From Candidatus Gottesmanbacteria bacterium (lineage in GTDB: Bacteria; Patescibacteriota; Microgenomatia; UBA10105; UBA927), in assembly GCA_016218185.1 (NCBI GenBank), contig JACREP010000050.1, forward strand, positions 1-17,141: DNA of 17,141 nucleotides, given 5' to 3'. The position numbers and the translations under genes are program-made. Each line of letters opens with the position of its first letter. The first letter of the stretch is position 1. Under the pieces are notes generated by a model. It did no database searches and was not told the DNA's origin. It worked only from the letters and a program-made list of their open reading frames with translations. Shown here piece by piece: positions 13,720 to 17,141 of this stretch.

Positions 13720-14852
13720 TACTGCACGTGCAAATAAAAGCTGATGATGCCGTCGCCGTGGTCTATGTATTTGATTTTAATGATGCTACTGCCGCCGCAG
13801 GTCTGGCTGGATGAGTACAGCGTGCCGTCTGCCGGCGCGCGGATCACGTCGTTTGCCGTGGATATCATATCAAATCCCGTGTGGATCCCGTCCGAGTAGG
13901 CATAGCGCCAGGAGTACGGCGTTTTGCCGAAATGTTGGGTCAGCCGGATGGTATCGCTAAGCGGCCAATTCCAACCCCCGCTCCCCACGGTCCATGTCCC
14001 GCCGTTTTGGTCATCGACAACGGTTTTTGAAGAAAGATACGACGCCGGATCAACCCACGCGTTATTTTTCCGGACTTCAAAGTGGAGGTGTGCTCCGGTA
14101 GAACAGCCTGGATATCCGGTGTTTCCAACAAGTGCAATCACGTCGCCACGCTTCACCGGTCCGATCTGTACCGCATCCACAAGCGCCTGATCCAGTGCCC
14201 GCTTTTCTGCCAATGCCTGGGCAAGGAGCTGCTGATACACTGATTCGCTGTTTCGCGTCTCATCCAACAACGCCTGCTTCTCGCGCTTCTGCGCTTCCAA
14301 TTCTCTGGTTTCACTCTCCAGTTGTCGTTTCAATGTCTCCTGCTGTGCCCGCTTTTGCTCCCGTAGGTTTTTACTTTCACCAAAGTGATTCTGCGTTGCC
14401 TTGAGCTGAAACAGGAGAACCGCGTCCTGCTCCTGAATCGTTGCTAAGTATTTGATGCGCGAGACAAAATCGGAAACATTCCTGCTGAAAAGCACGACCC
14501 CGAATTGCGGTGCTGCCTGACGCTTGTACGATTCCGGAATCCGCCGAATGAGCAGTTCTGAACGCTTGGTCAGCTGCACTTCCAAACGTTCAATTTCTCC
14601 CGCCAACTCCGTAATTTCGCGGGAAAGCTTCTCAATCGCGGCGCGGGTGGTATTAATGCGAAGCGTGGTTAATGAAATCTGAGAATTAATGAGGGAAATC
14701 TGTTTGGAGAGCGTGTTCTCCTGACCCTGCAGTTCAGAAATTTTCTTTTGGAGCTCCGCGATCTGATTATCAATCTCCGCCGCCCTTACCGGAATCGGCA
14801 GCACAAAAACGAAGATAAAGATGGAAAAGAAAATCAGTAACCGTTTCCACAT
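13719..14852 (-). CDS. Coiled-coil M23 (LytM) peptidase of EnvC type with circularly permuted catalytic domain
   Basis: A 377-residue exported protein: hydrophobic signal segment (5-24, then PVRAAEI), two coiled-coil stretches (about 26-100 and 135-222) like EnvC, then an M23 domain. All zinc and catalytic motifs are present, but in unusual order. The segment that normally ends the domain comes first: GPVKRGDVIALVGNTG and GAHLHFEV (H255, H257) to VDPASYL. A Gly-rich linker follows, then the usual beginning: WPLSDTIRLTQHFG, GIHTGFD (H324, D328), APADGTLY and, at the very end, SFYLHVQ (H375). It should cut peptidoglycan cross-links or activate amidases at division. It follows ftsE and ftsX by 10 bases, so FtsEX likely controls it, as FtsEX does EnvC. 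Unlike E. coli EnvC, the metal ligands are retained, so it may be an active enzyme. Confidence 0.85.
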   Translation of the reverse strand: MWKRLLIFFSIFIFVFVLPIPVRAAEIDNQIAELQKKISELQGQENTLSKQISLINSQISLTTLRINTTRAAIEKLSREITELAGEIERLEVQLTKRSELLIRRIPESYKRQAAPQFGVVLFSRNVSDFVSRIKYLATIQEQDAVLLFQLKATQNHFGESKNLREQKRAQQETLKRQLESETRELEAQKREKQALLDETRNSESVYQQLLAQALAEKRALDQALVDAVQIGPVKRGDVIALVGNTGYPGCSTGAHLHFEVRKNNAWVDPASYLSSKTVVDDQNGGTWTVGSGGWNWPLSDTIRLTQHFGKTPYSWRYAYSDGIHTGFDMISTANDVIRAPADGTLYSSSQTCGGSSIIKIKYIDHGDGIISFYLHVQ

Positions 14853-14862
14853 GCATGGACAT

Positions 14863-15759
14863 TTAAAACTTCAGGTACCTGCCCAGGGCGATAAGACTTC
14901 CGACGCTCCCAAGAAAAAATCCTGTCACCAGAAGCCCGCCTAAAAATCCAAGTGATGAAAGAATAAAGGGCGTTGCGGCGGGAGACAAAAGGATAGAACC
15001 AAATGGCGGGATCATCCCTAAAAATCCGAGGAGCACCGGACGGGCCCAAAGAACAAGGAGCGTAATAATGACCCACGATAGGAGCGCTCCGCCGATACCA
15101 TAGAGGCCGCCTTCCAGAATAAAGGGCAACCGGATATACCAGCGCGACGCTCCTACCAGCCGAAGGACATCTATTTCTTCGCGTTTGAGGGCAATTTTCA
15201 TGCTCACAACGGTCATAATGGTCAGAATCGAATTAAACGCCAACAATCCGGTCAGCACCCCACCGACCAGCCGGATCGCATTGGTCCATGCAATAAGGGC
15301 ATCCACCACATCTTTTTGATAAATGACTTCTTCCACCCCATTGGCTGCCTTTATGATCGGCACGAGATCGGCCAGATATTTGGGTTCTTTTGCGGAGATC
15401 TCAAGCGACGCGGGCAGAATATCCGCCGTCACCATCTCAAGAAGTAAAGGATCGCTCTTGTTCTGCTCGCGGTAAATGACAAGGGCATCTTCTTTAGAAA
15501 CGTATTTTGTAGATGACGTTTTACCGGTTGATTCAAGTGTTTTTGCCAGCGCGTCCGCATCCTCGCGGGTTGCTTTATCGGCGAAAAAAACCGTAATCTG
15601 CGGTTTGCTTTCAAAATATTGGAGGATAAATGCCGAGGCCACCGCGCTTAAAAAGAAAATGCCCGCCAAAAGAAACGTCACAAACATGGTCGTGGTTGCG
15701 GCCATCGCCTGATACGGCGAACGACGGATGTGCTTGGCGGCGGTAGCAAGAGTGCTCAT
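14863..15759 (-). CDS. ftsX: Cell-division ABC transporter-like permease FtsX
   Basis: A 298-residue membrane protein with the FtsX layout: TM1 near 22-45, a large extracytoplasmic domain of about 115 residues (ITVFFADKATREDADAL and on), then TM2 (163-187), TM3 (213-238) and TM4 (265-290). The cytoplasmic KREEIDVLRLVGAS motif (192-205) is the typical FtsX signature. With FtsE it forms a mechanotransmission complex that activates periplasmic or wall-side hydrolases rather than moving a substrate. The ATG overlaps the ftsE TGA, and the coiled-coil peptidase follows 10 bases after the stop, which is the expected partner order. The extracytoplasmic domain presumably binds the peptidase coiled coil. 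Confidence 0.94.
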   Translation of the reverse strand: MSTLATAAKHIRRSPYQAMAATTTMFVTFLLAGIFFLSAVASAFILQYFESKPQITVFFADKATREDADALAKTLESTGKTSSTKYVSKEDALVIYREQNKSDPLLLEMVTADILPASLEISAKEPKYLADLVPIIKAANGVEEVIYQKDVVDALIAWTNAIRLVGGVLTGLLAFNSILTIMTVVSMKIALKREEIDVLRLVGASRWYIRLPFILEGGLYGIGGALLSWVIITLLVLWARPVLLGFLGMIPPFGSILLSPAATPFILSSLGFLGGLLVTGFFLGSVGSLIALGRYLKF

Positions 15760-16460
15760 GGTTTTTTCTGATGCTTCGCGGCAGCGCGGTATCGCCCGCT
15801 TTTTTCATCGCTGACCAGTATTCCGTGATCCAATGCGATCGTACGCTTCTTGAGATCATTGACGATAGATGCGTTATGGGTAGCCATAACCACCGTTGTT
15901 CCCATTTTGTTCACTTCCTGAAGGATCGAGAGGATTTCCCACGCCGTTTCCGGATCGAGATTTCCGGTTGGCTCATCTGCCAACAAAATTTTGGGACCGC
16001 CCACAATCGCGCGAGCGATACCGGTACGCTGCATTTCTCCTGCGGAAAGTTGCAATGGGAAAAACTGCTGCTTACCCGCCAAGCCTACCAACTCCAGCAC
16101 GTCCAGCACCCGATCCTTTATTTCCTTATCGCCTTTCCCTAAAATCTCCAGGCCCAACGCAACATTTTCAAATACCGTCCGATCGGTAAGCAGTTTAAAA
16201 TCCTGAAATACTGTGCCGACGAAACGCCGAAGTAAATGTACCTTACCAGCCGGGAGCGTATTGAGGTTCCAGTCATCGACAAAAATCTTTCCACCGGTGG
16301 AAAGGATATCGCGGATAAGAAGTCGGAGAAACGTCGTTTTACCGGCGCCCGAAGGTCCGATGAGGAACACAAACTCGCCGTCTTGTATCTCAACGGTTAT
16401 CTCGGACAGGGCGTCTGTGTGCCCGCTAAAGCATTTCGAAACATGGTCAAACCGAATCAT
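15756..16460 (-). CDS. ftsE: Cell-division ATP-binding protein FtsE
   Basis: A 234-residue ABC ATPase: Walker A GPSGAGKTT (35-43), Q-loop in VFQDFKLL (83-91), ABC signature LSAGEMQR (138-145, Ala in place of the usual second Gly), Walker B ILLADEP (158-164) and switch H195 in ATHN. FDHVSKCFSG at the start and FQDFKLLTDRTVFENV are typical of FtsE rather than other ABC ATPases. It powers FtsX to control peptidoglycan hydrolysis at the septum. Its ATG overlaps the stop of an upstream TM protein (ATGA) and its stop overlaps the ftsX start. About 15 basic residues at the C-terminus extend beyond the core domain. Confidence 0.95.
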   Translation of the reverse strand: MIRFDHVSKCFSGHTDALSEITVEIQDGEFVFLIGPSGAGKTTFLRLLIRDILSTGGKIFVDDWNLNTLPAGKVHLLRRFVGTVFQDFKLLTDRTVFENVALGLEILGKGDKEIKDRVLDVLELVGLAGKQQFFPLQLSAGEMQRTGIARAIVGGPKILLADEPTGNLDPETAWEILSILQEVNKMGTTVVMATHNASIVNDLKKRTIALDHGILVSDEKSGRYRAAAKHQKKP

Positions 16461-16939
16461 TGCTGGATTTCAATTTTGCCCACATCCATGAGCCACGCGG
16501 CTTTTTCTGCATCAAATGTCTGACCCCAAACTTTCACTTTTTTCCCCACATACTGATCCAGATCTACGACCGAAGAGGTAAGGAATGCCGTTTGGGATTC
16601 GCCACCCTCGCGGACGAGCTTATGGGTCCCCTCCCCGTCAATCCCGCCTTTCTCGATCGTCCCGACCGCTGAATCTTTAAACGTACGTTCATCCGTCACT
16701 CCGGCCACTTTGCCGGTATTAATCATCTTCGGCTTGCCAGCGGAAGAAAGCGGTGTTGTAGCTCGTGACAGGAGGTATCCGGTAGTGACACCAGATACAA
16801 TAAGCAACGCGTAGACCAAAAGCATATTGCGCCTCATCGTCCGAGGTTTTTCCGTCACGTGCTCCAATTCCTCTTTTTGACTCTTTACCTCACTCTTCAT
16901 CGTTTCTTCCGTTGCGACTGTTTCTTTATGTTTCTCCAT
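16457..16939 (-). CDS. Single-TM protein of unknown function between prfB and ftsE
   Basis: A 160-residue protein: a charged, Glu/Lys-rich cytoplasmic N-terminus (1-37), a membrane helix (about 39-57), a flexible part, and a C-terminal domain (about 93-160) with GEGTHKLVREGG, DLDQYVGKKVKVWG and WLMDVGKIEI. The VGKKVKVWG segment resembles a small beta-barrel (OB-like) strand pair, but this is a visual guess. I do not recognise a named family. Start choice: an AAGGAG site (plus positions 16947-16952) lies 7 bases before ATG 16939; the ATG at 16960 has a poorer site. Its TGA overlaps the ftsE start, so it is tightly coupled to ftsE and may be linked to the FtsEX complex. Confidence 0.78.
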   Translation of the reverse strand: MEKHKETVATEETMKSEVKSQKEELEHVTEKPRTMRRNMLLVYALLIVSGVTTGYLLSRATTPLSSAGKPKMINTGKVAGVTDERTFKDSAVGTIEKGGIDGEGTHKLVREGGESQTAFLTSSVVDLDQYVGKKVKVWGQTFDAEKAAWLMDVGKIEIQQ

Positions 16940-16946
16940 ATATACG

Positions 16947-16952
16947 CTCCTT
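16947..16952 (-). promoter_or_regulatory. Shine-Dalgarno site choosing the start of the single-TM protein
   Basis: AAGGAG read on the minus strand, 7 bases before the ATG at 16939. It decides in favour of that start over the in-frame ATG at 16960, which lies 10 bases from the prfB stop and upstream of this site. Confidence 0.6.
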
Positions 16953-16969
16953 GCCCCCATTATGACCCC

Positions 16970-17141
16970 TTACGATATTTTTTTCAAGTATGCGATGATA
17001 AAGTCTTCAATATCCCCGTCCAGTACCCGGTCAGTATTGCCGGTCTCGTACTCGGTACGCAAATCCTTTACCATGTGATACGGGTGTAGTACATAAGAAC
17101 GGATCTGATTGCTCCACCCTGGTATTTTATACGCCCCGCGC
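16970..17141 (-). CDS. prfB: Peptide chain release factor 2, C-terminal end (partial)
   Basis: The last 56 codons of RF2, running off the right edge of the window. Readable motifs are WSNQIRSYVLHPYHMVKDLRT, then ETGNTDRVLDGDIEDFI. The IRSYVL and VKDLRT parts are characteristic of RF2; RF1 instead has RTYNFPQ and VTDHR. RF2 releases peptides at UGA and UAA stops, so UGA should be a normal stop here, which bears on the in-frame TGA of the split GT2 gene. The start, GGQ motif and any programmed frameshift site are outside the window. prfB upstream of ftsE-ftsX is a common bacterial arrangement. Confidence 0.93.
   Translation of the reverse strand, partial: RGAYKIPGWSNQIRSYVLHPYHMVKDLRTEYETGNTDRVLDGDIEDFIIAYLKKIS

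Overview
Every gene in this 17.1 kb window is read from the minus strand. The compact layout, single-TM and PT-linker surface proteins, half-length TsaB and the prfB-ftsE-ftsX-peptidase order suggest a Candidate Phyla Radiation bacterium (Patescibacteria, perhaps Microgenomates). This taxonomic guess is inference from gene content; no rRNA is present. The standard bacterial code applies: at least seven genes end in TGA, mostly in ATGA stop/start overlaps, and a prfB (RF2, the UGA release factor) end is present.

Right part, read right to left (17141-12895), cell division and envelope: the end of prfB, a single-TM protein of unknown function, ftsE, ftsX, a coiled-coil M23 (LytM) peptidase of EnvC type, and a secreted, membrane-anchored protein with a Pro/Thr linker. 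FtsE/FtsX plus the coiled-coil peptidase look like a septal peptidoglycan hydrolase system. The peptidase's LytM domain appears circularly permuted.

Middle part (12872-10187): tsaE, tsaC and a half-length tsaB for the tRNA t6A modification, then a membrane-anchored CAP-domain protein and a coupled 82-residue membrane protein.

Left-centre part (10178-4654), nucleotide-sugar synthesis: rmlA, rmlC, rmlB and rmlD (dTDP-L-rhamnose), a UDP-glucose 6-dehydrogenase (UDP-glucuronate), and a GDP-deoxymannose reductase/dehydratase family protein.

Left part (4646-20), glycan assembly at the membrane: a polyprenyl-phosphate sugar synthase fused to GtrA, a GT39-like integral membrane glycosyltransferase, an Alg5-like GT2 split by one in-frame TGA, and a second GT-C membrane glycosyltransferase. 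Together these fit synthesis of activated sugars and their transfer to cell-surface glycans.

Four intergenic inverted-repeat elements (TGTCATTGCGAG type) fill gaps between otherwise closely packed genes and alter some gene ends. No gene-free stretch exceeds 300 bases. I saw no tRNA, rRNA, CRISPR array, transposase or plus-strand gene.
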